Part shown: one piece after another, positions 8,398 through 17,084 of the stretch
How positions within the stretch are numbered: the first letter of the stretch is position 1
Layout of the letters: every line of letters starts with the position of its first letter
NCBI GenBank assembly: GCA_021372535.1
Contig: JAJFUH010000183.1
Coordinates: forward strand, 45,532 to 109,531
Reading direction: 5' to 3'
Length of the DNA: 64,000 bases
Source: a bacterium
GTDB lineage: Bacteria > Latescibacterota > Latescibacteria > Latescibacterales > Latescibacteraceae
Program-made: the position numbers and the translations under genes
Notes under the pieces: generated by a model
Database searches by the model: none
The model's input: only the letters and a program-made list of their open reading frames with translations
Told to the model about the DNA's origin: nothing

Positions 8398-9404
8398 AAA
8401 ACCTCATGGTAAACGATATTTCGGCGTGTGTGATAAAGGGATTACGCTGTTTATTCATTGTGGGTATACTGGTTTTGAACGGGACGGTTTCGGCACAGGA
8501 AACTGCTCCGGTAACCCCTAATGTTCCTGCCGGTGACAACTCTTTCAATACCCAGGATATCATGAAAACGTATATGATTAATCCCCTCGACAGACTGCTT
8601 ATTGTTGTTTATGCTGGCGAAAAACAGACCACTGAACTTGAAAAATATGTTCAGAGCGACGGCAGCGTTTACCTTCCCTTTATCGAGCAGGATGTCGTAC
8701 TCGGAGGATTGATGGTGCTTGAGGCACAAAAGAAACTCGAGGAGCTTGCGCGAACCTATATCAAGGAACCCCGTGTCGTCATCACCGTCATGAGCTCGTA
8801 TTCCCAGACTGTTTCCACGTATGGGAAAATCGCCAACAGAAACTTCGAGTTGAATGCTCCCATGCGTATTCTGCAGCTCATTGCACGAGCCGGAGGTCCC
8901 CTCGAGAATGCCCATGAGGATTCTATCCGGGTTATTTCACGGGATGGAACGATTCGGTTTTTCAATTTCAGGAAAGTAAATTTAAATCCCACAAATGAAA
9001 CTAATTTTTTACTGAAGCCCGGTGATATCGTTTATGTTCCCGGTATTGAAGACTTTTCGGTGATTGTATTCGGCGATATTCGAACGGCGGGAGTATATAA
9101 AATGCGCCAGGGGGAAAGGCTCCTCGACGCTCTTGTCAAAGCCGGTTCATGGACCGCACAGGCCGATCTTAAAAACGTGAGAATTATCAGGGTAAACAAA
9201 GGGAAAAAGGCTCAGGTAATGGAAGTAGACCTGAAAAATATATTTAATAAAGGTAATACACAGTTGAATTATCAACTCCGGGATGGTGACATGATTTTTG
9301 TACCTACGAGCAGGATGCCGCTCGTTCTACAAACCGTGTCGACATTCTTTGGAATTCTTTCAACGTTGACTTATACTTTCACGTTATATCAGACAACGAA
9401 ATGA
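8394..9404 (+). CDS. Polysaccharide biosynthesis/export protein, Wza-like
   Basis: Outer-membrane export channels of this family carry capsule or exopolysaccharide out of the cell. The GTG 8394 start overlaps the receiver gene. A signal peptide occupies about residues 1-34 (hydrophobic core then TVSAQE). There is a Poly_export domain at about 60-140 (INPLDRLLIVVYAGEKQ, then YVQSDGSVYLPFI) and two SLBB ligand domains (about 140-215 and 220-310; note FVFGDIRTAGVYKMRQG-like text with VIVFGDIRTAGVY). A C-terminal hydrophobic stretch replaces the lipid anchor seen in classical Wza: no lipobox Cys is present. Confidence 0.87.
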   Translation: MKNLMVNDISACVIKGLRCLFIVGILVLNGTVSAQETAPVTPNVPAGDNSFNTQDIMKTYMINPLDRLLIVVYAGEKQTTELEKYVQSDGSVYLPFIEQDVVLGGLMVLEAQKKLEELARTYIKEPRVVITVMSSYSQTVSTYGKIANRNFELNAPMRILQLIARAGGPLENAHEDSIRVISRDGTIRFFNFRKVNLNPTNETNFLLKPGDIVYVPGIEDFSVIVFGDIRTAGVYKMRQGERLLDALVKAGSWTAQADLKNVRIIRVNKGKKAQVMEVDLKNIFNKGNTQLNYQLRDGDMIFVPTSRMPLVLQTVSTFFGILSTLTYTFTLYQTTK

Positions 9405-9476
9405 TGAGAGTATTCGCATAAATACTTTAAAGAACTGTTTTATAAAGCTTATTAGTGTAATATCGAGGTAACCGGA

Positions 9477-11738
9477 ATGGCACAGTATGATATTGATTTG
9501 CGCGATTATTGGAGAATAATAAGGAAAAGAAGATCGATTATAATATTTTCCATGATTGCGATGGCGGTTTTATCTTTTGTGTTTGCTAAATTCAAGGCAA
9601 GAAATACCGTTGCATATTATGCTTCTTCGTCGACGATTCGTATCGATAAGGTAATAAAGGGTGACGAGATTTTTATGCAGTCGTATGGTTATACAAGTAC
9701 CGATGAAATCGAAACCGAGGTCAAGACCATAACATCGTTTCCTGTCATGGCGGAGGTGGCCCGGAGATTCGGAGCGATTGCCGAAGTTGACAGTAATGAG
9801 GCTATCAGGGTAGACCCAAAGCTTTTAAGTGTCGTGAATAATATTACCACCATGGTAACTCCGGAACGATCTGAGTTTACGAATATTGTTACCATAAATA
9901 CTATGGGATATGATCCGGTGGAAGCTCGTGACCTGGCTCAGATAGTTGCCGAAACCTATAAAGACTTCAGGCGGGTTGAAGTCAACAAGCGTATCGATAA
10001 TTCCATCGAGTATCTCAAACAGAAGCTTGTGGAAAATGAAAAAGCAATGGCAGTGGCAAAAGCTGCATTAAAACAATTTTCAGCCGACAATGACAGTCTT
10101 ATGCCTTATTACACAAATAATGCGATTTCTCAGGATATGATGAACCTCTATCGCAATGAAAATGATCTCACCCCCCGTGAACATTCCATTGAGGCGATGA
10201 TAGCCCAGGTTGGTAAAAATGGCATATTGGATGATTCAGCAATTTCGGGAGCGTTTGCTGAGAAAGAGGGGGTTATTTTCAGGGATAACTATTCCCAGCT
10301 CCTGAAACTTTATAGTGAGCGGGACGATCTCAAACGGTATTATACCGATGAGCATCCCGAAGTCAGGACGGTTAATAATAAAATTGAGAGTACCAAAAAA
10401 ACGCTCCTTGACCAGTTGAAAGGGACACTTAACCTGATAAATTCGCAGAAACAAGGTTTTAAAATGGTCGGCAAAAATCTCAGGCAGCAGCTTCAGGATG
10501 TTAATAATAAGAAGGAAGAACTCCAGAAAATGCAGACCGACATAGATCTCCTTCGTAATCAGTATATTGATTACATGAGCCAGCTCCAGGCCGTTCAGAT
10601 AAAGAAATCCGAAAACATCGACGAAATTACTATAATAACTCCTGCTGTCATTGAACCTAAACCGGTTAATTCGCCGGCATCAACCACATCGGTTACATTT
10701 ATCGGACTGCTTCTCGGTCTGATACTCGGCCTGGTTTTTGGATTTGTTTTTGAGGCCCTTGATACATCCATCGGAACCATCGAAGATGTGGAAGCCTATC
10801 TCGGTGTGCCGGTTGTAGGCATCATTCCCCAAATAGAAATGTCGTATCTCAAAGATAAATACGGCCCCGGGCGATACAGCTCGGAAAGTGCCGCAAGCGA
10901 TGCTGCCAGTCCGGAAACGAATGATGACCAGATACGTCTCGTAATCAAGTATGCTCCAAAGAGCACACTCGCCGAGTCATACAGGGCGCTGAGAACCAAT
11001 ATTCAGTTCATTTCATTTGAGAGGGAAGTCAAAGTGCTCATGTTCTCGTCATCGTCACCCCGCGAAGGGAAAACGACCACTATCGTTAACCTTGCCCTGA
11101 CCATGGCCCAGAGCGGAAACCGCGTGCTCCTCGTCGATGGCGATATGCGTAAACCCAAGTTGAATCAGATTTTCGGACTCGATCGTGAGCGGGGACTCAG
11201 CGAGATTATCCTCGGTAATTTCAAGTGGCGTGACTGCGTTAAGACGGTTACGGATATTATTACCGGCGAGCTTGGGATGAGCGATATTGTTCTTACTCCC
11301 GGCATCGATAATCTTCATATCATTACCTGCGGGGCGATACCTCCGAATCCGTCCGAACTGCTGAACAGCGATGTCATGGATGAATTCATACATGAGGTCC
11401 GGAATGATTACGATATGGTACTGTTTGACTGTACACCGGTACTTCCGACCACTGACCCGGCTGTTCTGGGACGAAAGGTGGATGGGGTTGTACTCGTTTA
11501 TGCTGTCGGGAAAGTATCCCGTGGCTCATTAAAACGGGCTAAATCACAGCTGGACACGGTCAAGGCTCATCTGGTCGGAATAGTGCTCAATGGTATGAGA
11601 GCCGATAATACTGCCGATTACCCTGAATACAAATACAACGAAGCATATTACGGGCTCGAGGAACAGGAAGAAATACCGAAAAATAATGTTGAAAAAATCA
11701 AGAAACTCATGGGAGGATTTATAAGCCGTTTTTCATGA
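9477..11738 (+). CDS. Chain-length determinant fused to tyrosine autokinase (Wzc/CpsD-like)
   Basis: Controls polymerisation and export of surface polysaccharide by cycles of tyrosine autophosphorylation. The 753 residues show a Wzz domain with a first membrane helix (about 19-37), a long periplasmic coiled-coil region (about 180-380), a second membrane helix (about 405-425) and a BY-kinase domain. Walker A' is SPREGKTTT (about 525-533), with VLLVDGDMRKP as the A motif and MVLFDCTP as Walker B. The C-terminal tail carries a Tyr cluster (YPEYKYNEAYYG), the usual autophosphorylation site. It follows the export gene after 72 bases with a GAGG site. Confidence 0.92.
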   Translation: MAQYDIDLRDYWRIIRKRRSIIIFSMIAMAVLSFVFAKFKARNTVAYYASSSTIRIDKVIKGDEIFMQSYGYTSTDEIETEVKTITSFPVMAEVARRFGAIAEVDSNEAIRVDPKLLSVVNNITTMVTPERSEFTNIVTINTMGYDPVEARDLAQIVAETYKDFRRVEVNKRIDNSIEYLKQKLVENEKAMAVAKAALKQFSADNDSLMPYYTNNAISQDMMNLYRNENDLTPREHSIEAMIAQVGKNGILDDSAISGAFAEKEGVIFRDNYSQLLKLYSERDDLKRYYTDEHPEVRTVNNKIESTKKTLLDQLKGTLNLINSQKQGFKMVGKNLRQQLQDVNNKKEELQKMQTDIDLLRNQYIDYMSQLQAVQIKKSENIDEITIITPAVIEPKPVNSPASTTSVTFIGLLLGLILGLVFGFVFEALDTSIGTIEDVEAYLGVPVVGIIPQIEMSYLKDKYGPGRYSSESAASDAASPETNDDQIRLVIKYAPKSTLAESYRALRTNIQFISFEREVKVLMFSSSSPREGKTTTIVNLALTMAQSGNRVLLVDGDMRKPKLNQIFGLDRERGLSEIILGNFKWRDCVKTVTDIITGELGMSDIVLTPGIDNLHIITCGAIPPNPSELLNSDVMDEFIHEVRNDYDMVLFDCTPVLPTTDPAVLGRKVDGVVLVYAVGKVSRGSLKRAKSQLDTVKAHLVGIVLNGMRADNTADYPEYKYNEAYYGLEEQEEIPKNNVEKIKKLMGGFISRFS

Positions 11739-11750
11739 GCGATTTGCTTG

Positions 11751-11807
11751 CCTGCGGCAGGGATACCACTAAGGGGTGCAGTATAAAGGGGGGGACCCTG
11801 CCGCAGG
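11751..11807 (+). terminator. Long-stem terminator-like hairpin after the kinase gene
   Basis: A perfect 12-bp stem (CCTGCGGCAGGG at 11751-11762, CCCTGCCGCAGG at 11796-11807) closes a 33-base loop and is followed within ten bases by CCTCTTTTTTC. The large loop is atypical of a simple terminator, so a structured leader or small RNA is an alternative. Confidence 0.5.
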
Positions 11808-11920
11808 TATTCCTCTTTTTTCTTCATTTCATGACAGTACCCTCTTGCACTTATTTATCTCTGATATTACTTTGATATACATACTGAAGATCATAATCAT
11901 TTTACCGGTGAGGGTCATAT

Positions 11921-13306
11921 ATGGATATCAGGAAACTCGCTTGCTTCAAAGCATATGACATCCGGGGAAGAATCCCCGATGATTTCAATATAGATATGGC
12001 CTATGACATTGGCCGTGCATATGTTGCGGAAATTTGTCCCCAGGGACCGGTGGCAGTCGGTCGTGATATCAGGGAAACAAGTGAAGCAGTCTCGGAGTCT
12101 CTTCAGAGAGGTATTCATGATGCCGGGGTCGATACGGTAGATATCGGCCTGTGCGGGACGGAAATGGTCTATTTTGCCTCATCTTTCGAGGGAATGGGCG
12201 GCGGCGCCATGGTGACAGCAAGTCATAATCCCAGGGATTATAACGGAATCAAGCTTGTGCACGCCGGCGCCCGTCCCATCAGTGGTGATACCGGACTTAT
12301 GAACATGGAACGGCGGGTCCGTACGGGTGATATTCCGGTAAAAACACTGCATACCGGGAATACCGCCCGAAAGGATATTATGGATGAGTATGTCCGGCGT
12401 ATCCTGTCATTTATCAATATCGATGTTCTGAAACCGCTCACCATACTGGTCAATCCCGGCAACGGTTGTGCGGGACCGGTTATTGATACGATGGCGCCCT
12501 TGCTGCCGTTCCGTTTCGAACGGATGAATTTCGAACCGGACGGTTCATTTCCGAACGGGATACCGAATCCGCTTCTTATCGAGAACCGTTCCGTTACCGC
12601 TCATGCGGTCATATCTGCCGGAGCCGCCATGGGTGTTGCGTGGGACGGTGATTATGACCGGTGTTTTTTCTTTGACGAAAACGGTCATTTCATCGAGGGT
12701 TATTATGTTGTGGGATTTCTCGCAAAACGGCTCCTTGGCCGGAATCCCGGAGGAAAAATAGTACTCGATCCCCGTCTTACATGGAACACGATCGAGCTTG
12801 TCGAAGAGGCAGGCGGCGAAGCGGTAATCTCAAAATCGGGCCACTCGTTCATGAAAGAGAAAATGCGGGATATTGAGGCGGTTTATGGCGGCGAAATGAG
12901 CGCTCACCATTATTTCCGCGATTTCTCATACAGCGATTCAGGTATGATACCCTGGCTTCTGGTGGCGGAGGAATTATCGATCACCGGTCAGACTCTTTCC
13001 AGCCTTGTGAAAGAACGTATCAGGCTGTATCCCTGCTCGGGCGAGATAAACCGCTCGGTGAAGGACCCCGATGGCGTTCTGGCAATGCTTGAACGGAATT
13101 ATCGTGATAAAGCTTCGGCATTTTCCGATATTGACGGTGTCAGCATGGAATTTGGTGATATCTGGCGGTTTAATGTCCGTAAATCGAATACCGAGCCTCT
13201 TGTCCGTCTTAATGTCGAGTCATCCGGGGATGAAAAAACAATGGAATTCCATACCCGTAAAATTCTCGAACTTATCGATCAGTTTGATGGAAATGGCGGG
13301 GAATAA
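11921..13306 (+). CDS. manB: Phosphomannomutase/phosphoglucomutase
   Basis: Interconverts hexose 6- and 1-phosphates, supplying GDP-mannose or related precursors for surface polysaccharide. The 461-residue alpha-phosphohexomutase has all four signatures: the phosphoserine loop TASHNPRDYNG (Ser101), the magnesium loop DGDYDRC (Asp242, 244, 246), the sugar loop GGEMSAHHYF and the phosphate loop RKSNTEPLVR. The GEMSxHHYF form is that of the mannose/glucose enzymes rather than GlmM. Its position right after the Wza/Wzc-type genes supports a role in capsule precursor supply. Confidence 0.9.
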   Translation: MDIRKLACFKAYDIRGRIPDDFNIDMAYDIGRAYVAEICPQGPVAVGRDIRETSEAVSESLQRGIHDAGVDTVDIGLCGTEMVYFASSFEGMGGGAMVTASHNPRDYNGIKLVHAGARPISGDTGLMNMERRVRTGDIPVKTLHTGNTARKDIMDEYVRRILSFINIDVLKPLTILVNPGNGCAGPVIDTMAPLLPFRFERMNFEPDGSFPNGIPNPLLIENRSVTAHAVISAGAAMGVAWDGDYDRCFFFDENGHFIEGYYVVGFLAKRLLGRNPGGKIVLDPRLTWNTIELVEEAGGEAVISKSGHSFMKEKMRDIEAVYGGEMSAHHYFRDFSYSDSGMIPWLLVAEELSITGQTLSSLVKERIRLYPCSGEINRSVKDPDGVLAMLERNYRDKASAFSDIDGVSMEFGDIWRFNVRKSNTEPLVRLNVESSGDEKTMEFHTRKILELIDQFDGNGGE

Positions 13307-13360
13307 CAAGGGTAGTCCGCATTTCGCCGCGATTATACGAAACGATACGGAAAGGGAATC

Positions 13361-14095
13361 ATGAAAAAAACAGTTCTTATGGCAGTATTGGCTGTTTATT
13401 GTCTTGCCGGATGCTCTTCCGACGATAAAGCCAGAACAAAAAATGATGCTGGCCAGCCCGGAACCGGTTCCTATCCGGTTTCTACCGCTGATGGTAAAAC
13501 AATACCGGTCGCCGAGCTCGCGAAATGGCCGTTTTATGGTATCGGCAATGTATCCATCGATCAGGCGGAGAATGCCCTCCGAGTTGCTGAAAGTGACAGC
13601 TCAAAGGGTGTAATGCTTGTTTCGCCGGAATCGTATGCGTCACGTGTTGTGGTATCATTTAAAGTGAAGCCGTCCACCTTCGAAAGTGTCAACGTTGTGG
13701 TTATCTCGGCTTCCGACAAAACCACGGGAGGAGATTTTCTGATTCCGTCCGATTATGATGGCAATTTCGGGTTCTGGACACAGGAAAATGTGCAGAATTA
13801 CGTTTTTGCGTTCCACAATGCGGCGCACGACAGAAAACCATTCATTGTGAGAGACCCGGGAATGGTGCTCCTCGCGGAGGCGGAAACCCATGTCACCGGT
13901 GAGCGCTGGAATGAAATTGAAATCGGCCGTGACGGTTCTCATGTATTCATGAAAATCGACGGAAAAACGATCATCGATGCCGCGGATACCGCGCAGCCAG
14001 AGCTTCCGGGCGGTAAAATATGTTTCCGCTTACGCGGTACTCCGGGAAACAATGCTTCGGCGCTGTTCAAGGATGTCGTTATTCGCGAACAGTAA
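13361..14095 (+). CDS. Lipoprotein with a beta-sandwich (concanavalin-like) domain
   Basis: A 244-residue lipoprotein: basic start, hydrophobic core and lipobox LAGC with Cys18, followed by SSDD. The Asp residues after Cys+2 would matter for sorting if the Lol rule applies. The rest has the alternating pattern of a jelly-roll domain of the DUF1080/DUF1961 type (GDFLIPSDYDGNFGFW, YVFAFHNAAHDRKPF, RWNEIEIGRDGSHVFMKIDG). Such domains bind or hydrolyse glycans; no catalytic residue can be named here. It follows manB after 54 bases and is probably in the same transcript. Confidence 0.7.
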   Translation: MKKTVLMAVLAVYCLAGCSSDDKARTKNDAGQPGTGSYPVSTADGKTIPVAELAKWPFYGIGNVSIDQAENALRVAESDSSKGVMLVSPESYASRVVVSFKVKPSTFESVNVVVISASDKTTGGDFLIPSDYDGNFGFWTQENVQNYVFAFHNAAHDRKPFIVRDPGMVLLAEAETHVTGERWNEIEIGRDGSHVFMKIDGKTIIDAADTAQPELPGGKICFRLRGTPGNNASALFKDVVIREQ

Positions 14096-14150
14096 CCATG
14101 TACCGGTAACCTTACGGTTGTATAATCGAACCTGAGAGTGGTTCACTGAA

Positions 14151-14181
14151 ACCACAAACCATAAACCACAAACCATAAACC
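14151..14181 (+). repeat. Tandem 14-bp repeat upstream of tyrA
   Basis: The unit ACCACAAACCATAA occurs twice head to tail and starts a third time, ending seven bases before the tyrA start. A related inverted stretch (tatggtttgtggtt) is at 49275-49310. It sits where the tyrA leader must be. Confidence 0.6.
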
Positions 14182-14187
14182 TGGAAT

Positions 14188-15282
14188 ATGTTTAACACGA
14201 TTGTCATTGTTGGTGTCGGGCTGATCGGCGGATCATTCGGACTTGCGATAAAACGAAAGTATCCCGGAATTCGTATCATCGGTGTTTCATCCCGAGCCGC
14301 AACAGCCAGCGCCATCGAGATGGGAGCGGTCAACGAAGGCTGCGGTTACGAAGAGCTCGGAGATGCGGTTGCCAGCGCCGATTGCGTGGTGCTCTGTACA
14401 CCGATACACCGTATCCAGGGGCTTCTCACTGTTCTGGGCTCATCGCTGAAACCGGGTGTCCTCGTTTCCGATGTCGGCTCGACCAAACGCGCCATCACCG
14501 AACATGCGGCAATGGTGCTTCCCCGGGGAGTTCACTTTATCGGCGGTCATCCGATGACCGGTTCCGAACGCCGCGGTGTCGATGCTGCCGATCCGTTCCT
14601 GTTTCAGAACGCCATATATGTTCTTACACCCGTTGATGGCGTTCCGAAAGCCATTGTTGAAAGCTTCAGCAGATTTCTCGAAACCCTCGGAGCTACCGTT
14701 ATCATCATGGATGCCGCCGTACATGACCGCATTGCTGCCACAGTCAGTCATCTTCCTCAGATGCTTGCGGTAACTCTCGTCGAAATGGCAGGTAAACTCG
14801 ATAGCGAATCCGCGCCGTACCTCAGGCTTGCCGCCGGAGGTTTCCGTGACATGACCCGGATTGCTTCAAGTCCTTTCACCATGTGGGACGATATATGCCG
14901 AACGAACGACGATGCCATAAAAGAGGCTCTCGATTCGTATATCGATCATCTTCGACGTATCAGAGATCGTATCGGAACACCGGCGCTGGGAGAAGATTTC
15001 GAGATAGCTAATATTACACGGGCGACTATTCCAAAGGATACTAAAGGCTTCCTGCGCACCCTGTTCGAAGTCCTCGTCGTCGTCGAAGACAAACCCGGTG
15101 TTATCGCCGAAATCGCCACGGAGCTTGCCCGGGTTGACATCAATATCAAGGATATGGAAGTTGTCAAGGTCCGCGAAGGCGAAGGAGGGACGCTCCGGCT
15201 CTCGTTCGAGAATGAGCCGCTTGCGAACGATGCGGTTTCACTCCTCACCCGTCTCGGTTATACAGCCCGTCTGAGGAGGTAA
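14188..15282 (+). CDS. tyrA: Prephenate dehydrogenase with C-terminal ACT domain
   Basis: Oxidatively decarboxylates prephenate to 4-hydroxyphenylpyruvate in tyrosine synthesis, with NAD(P). The dinucleotide fold begins at once with GVGLIGG (9-15). The substrate region shows GGHPMTGSERRGV, LTPVDG and the second-domain HDRIAATVSHLPQM. Residues about 290-364 form an ACT domain (VVVEDKPGVIAEIATELA, then INIKDMEVVKV), the usual site of allosteric control by an amino acid. The stop TAA is one base from the next start, and the following gene's GGAGG site lies inside this gene's end, so the two are tightly coupled. Confidence 0.92.
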   Translation: MFNTIVIVGVGLIGGSFGLAIKRKYPGIRIIGVSSRAATASAIEMGAVNEGCGYEELGDAVASADCVVLCTPIHRIQGLLTVLGSSLKPGVLVSDVGSTKRAITEHAAMVLPRGVHFIGGHPMTGSERRGVDAADPFLFQNAIYVLTPVDGVPKAIVESFSRFLETLGATVIIMDAAVHDRIAATVSHLPQMLAVTLVEMAGKLDSESAPYLRLAAGGFRDMTRIASSPFTMWDDICRTNDDAIKEALDSYIDHLRRIRDRIGTPALGEDFEIANITRATIPKDTKGFLRTLFEVLVVVEDKPGVIAEIATELARVDINIKDMEVVKVREGEGGTLRLSFENEPLANDAVSLLTRLGYTARLRR

Positions 15283-15283
15283 G

Positions 15284-16624
15284 GTGCAGTTCACGGTTTC
15301 TTCTCCCGGGCCTCTATCCGGCAGTATAATCCTTCCCGGTGATCTCAGGCTGACACTCGTGCTCATGTCGCTTGGCATGTTCGTTGAAAAGCCGTTGACG
15401 ATCCTCAATCCATCTACGGCGCCCGATGTTGAAAAACTACGGGCATTCCTCGCAAGACATGGCGCGAGCATTACCGACACGGAGGAAGGATTTACGATGC
15501 GGGGCACGCGGCTGGCCGGCGATGTTATACTGGATCGCGACATTCCGGATGCCGTCATCCATTGTATCGCCACAGGTGCAGTATTCTGCGCAAAAACCGT
15601 AAAAATTATCGATGGCGAAACTGCACGGGCGCAATATGTACGACCCCTTATCAAACGGCTCGCGTCGGTTGGACTCGGTACTGACCATGTCACCGCCGAT
15701 GGCGATGATGTGGTGATCAGGAGATGTGAATGTGCAGCGCCGGGACTGGTCACCGTGCATTCCCAGTGGGCTTTCGAGGTTATTATCACTGCCGCGCTGG
15801 CAGGACGGAGTTCCGTAACGGTTTCGCTCAATTCCGGCGCTGTATCGCCCTCGGAAAAGGTGCTCGGCGAGTTCGGGTGTACGCTATCGCCCGTTTCTGA
15901 AACGGGTGATACGCAGATTGAACTCGAACGCCGTATGGCAAGGATTTCAGGAGATAAAACACGCGGGATTGTCACAGTGCAGTGGGCGGAGAAACCCGGG
16001 GAAGTGCGGGTTGAAATTCCGGGAGATTCCACACTTGCAGCCGCTGTTGCAGGTCTTGCCGCCGTGCTCCAGCGTTCGAGCGTAATTATCGAAAAGGTAG
16101 TATGGGATACGGGCCGCAGGGGATTTTTTGATACGCTTCGGCGGATGAAGGCGCGAGTGATACCTGATTCGGAGAAAAACGGTCGGCTGTTGGATATCGC
16201 GGATATAAGAGTTGACTGGAGCAGGCTTGACGGAGTTCATGTTACTCCCGAACAGGCACAGACAATGACTGATGAGCTTCTCATACTCGCTTCTGTTGCG
16301 ACTGCCGCTCCCGGGGAAACGGTTATTAGCGATATTACCGATGCACCGGGAGTGGGAAGGGAAGCGTTCAAGCTTCTTGCGCGCGGACTTGAAAAATGCG
16401 GTATCCGTGTCGGCGATTTCACCGAAGGTATTGTACTGCGCGGGGGAGGTGAGCTGCAAGGCGGTGTCCTCGATTCGGGAGGGAAGCCGGATGTGGCGCT
16501 TGCACTTGCCGTTGCGGGTATGACGGCATCAAGTGCGGTGACCATTGATGGTTCCGGAAGTGATGACTATCCTGTCAGTGAATTTCTGAGGCTCGTCAGG
16601 GAGCTTTCCGGAAGGATTTTATAA
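15284..16624 (+). CDS. EPSP synthase (AroA)-fold protein with a degenerate active site
   Basis: The 446 residues align along their whole length with 5-enolpyruvylshikimate-3-phosphate synthase: length, the repeated beta-alpha-beta units, SLAAAVAGLAAV in place of SSASYFLAAA, and TDELLILASVATAAPGETVI for the IDELPxLAVAAxxAEG region. Yet the binding residues are missing. The N-terminal PGDKSISHR is PGDLRLTLV, so Lys22, Ser23 and Arg27 (E. coli numbers) are gone; NSGTxxR is RDIPDAVI; LRxKESDR is TDAPGVGREAF; GDHRxAM is GGKPDVAL. The Gln of the SSQ motif survives (HSQWAFEV). GTG 15284 has a GGAGG site. It is unlikely to be an active EPSP synthase; a structural or regulatory paralogue, or a new activity, is inferred. 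Confidence 0.8.
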   Translation: MQFTVSSPGPLSGSIILPGDLRLTLVLMSLGMFVEKPLTILNPSTAPDVEKLRAFLARHGASITDTEEGFTMRGTRLAGDVILDRDIPDAVIHCIATGAVFCAKTVKIIDGETARAQYVRPLIKRLASVGLGTDHVTADGDDVVIRRCECAAPGLVTVHSQWAFEVIITAALAGRSSVTVSLNSGAVSPSEKVLGEFGCTLSPVSETGDTQIELERRMARISGDKTRGIVTVQWAEKPGEVRVEIPGDSTLAAAVAGLAAVLQRSSVIIEKVVWDTGRRGFFDTLRRMKARVIPDSEKNGRLLDIADIRVDWSRLDGVHVTPEQAQTMTDELLILASVATAAPGETVISDITDAPGVGREAFKLLARGLEKCGIRVGDFTEGIVLRGGGELQGGVLDSGGKPDVALALAVAGMTASSAVTIDGSGSDDYPVSEFLRLVRELSGRIL

Positions 16625-16796
16625 GCGGCAGCAGTGCCGTTACAACATGATGTATTCTGCAGCGGTTTTAGCTGCCCTTGCATCCTGCTTTAAAGCGCAT
16701 GTTGCATTTTCATTCCAGACATTTATATTACAATGACCATTCGATTCAACGGATGGATAAAGGGATTATTCACTCAGCATACTGACCAGGATTATT

Positions 16797-17012
16797 CATG
16801 AAAATTTTTTCCATAAAGACACAAATAGATATAAGATATTATTTATACTATTATTAGCAATGATAAATTGTTGATACTCAAAAAGATATAAATATAAAAA
16901 AACAAATCCGTGAAAATCCTCCTCCGCTGCGTCAGAGCGACAGCGCGACGAGCCGATCCGCGATAATCCGTGTTCTATAAATTCTTTGAATAGATCGGGC
17001 TGATTTTTCATG
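16797..17012 (+). repeat. Two-part dispersed intergenic repeat, copy B
   Basis: Left half ttttttCCATAAAGACACAAATAGATATAA with TTATTTATACTATT, right half AACAAATCCGTGAAAATCC ... GATCCGCGATAATCCGTGTTC ... GATCGGGCTGATTT. It is the longest copy because it carries the nested insertion at 16920-16953. Compare copies at 4076, 36309, 41327 and 61852. Confidence 0.75.
16920..16953 (+). repeat. GC-rich short element nested in repeat copy B
   Basis: The segment tccTCCGCTGCGTCAGAGCGA...GACGAG interrupts copy B exactly between AAAATCC and CGATCCGCG, which are nearly contiguous in the copy at 36309-36477. An inverted relative lies at 51867-51905. Confidence 0.55.
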
Positions 17013-17084
17013 TGAAAATTTACTTCCCAAATTTAACGTTGTCTGAGTTGTGTTCCAAAATGTTATTCTAACGGAGGTTCGGTG

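Larger units (their letters stand above)
16625..17084. other. Gene-free gap inside the aromatic gene block
   Basis: About 460 bases without a supported gene. It is mostly filled by a dispersed repeat copy (16797-17012) with a nested GC-rich insertion. The last 70 bases hold the GGAGG site of the next gene. Confidence 0.6.

Noticed and set aside
14151..14181. Tandem 14-bp units considered as a CRISPR remnant
   Set aside because: The units are directly adjacent without spacers and no cas gene is in the window.
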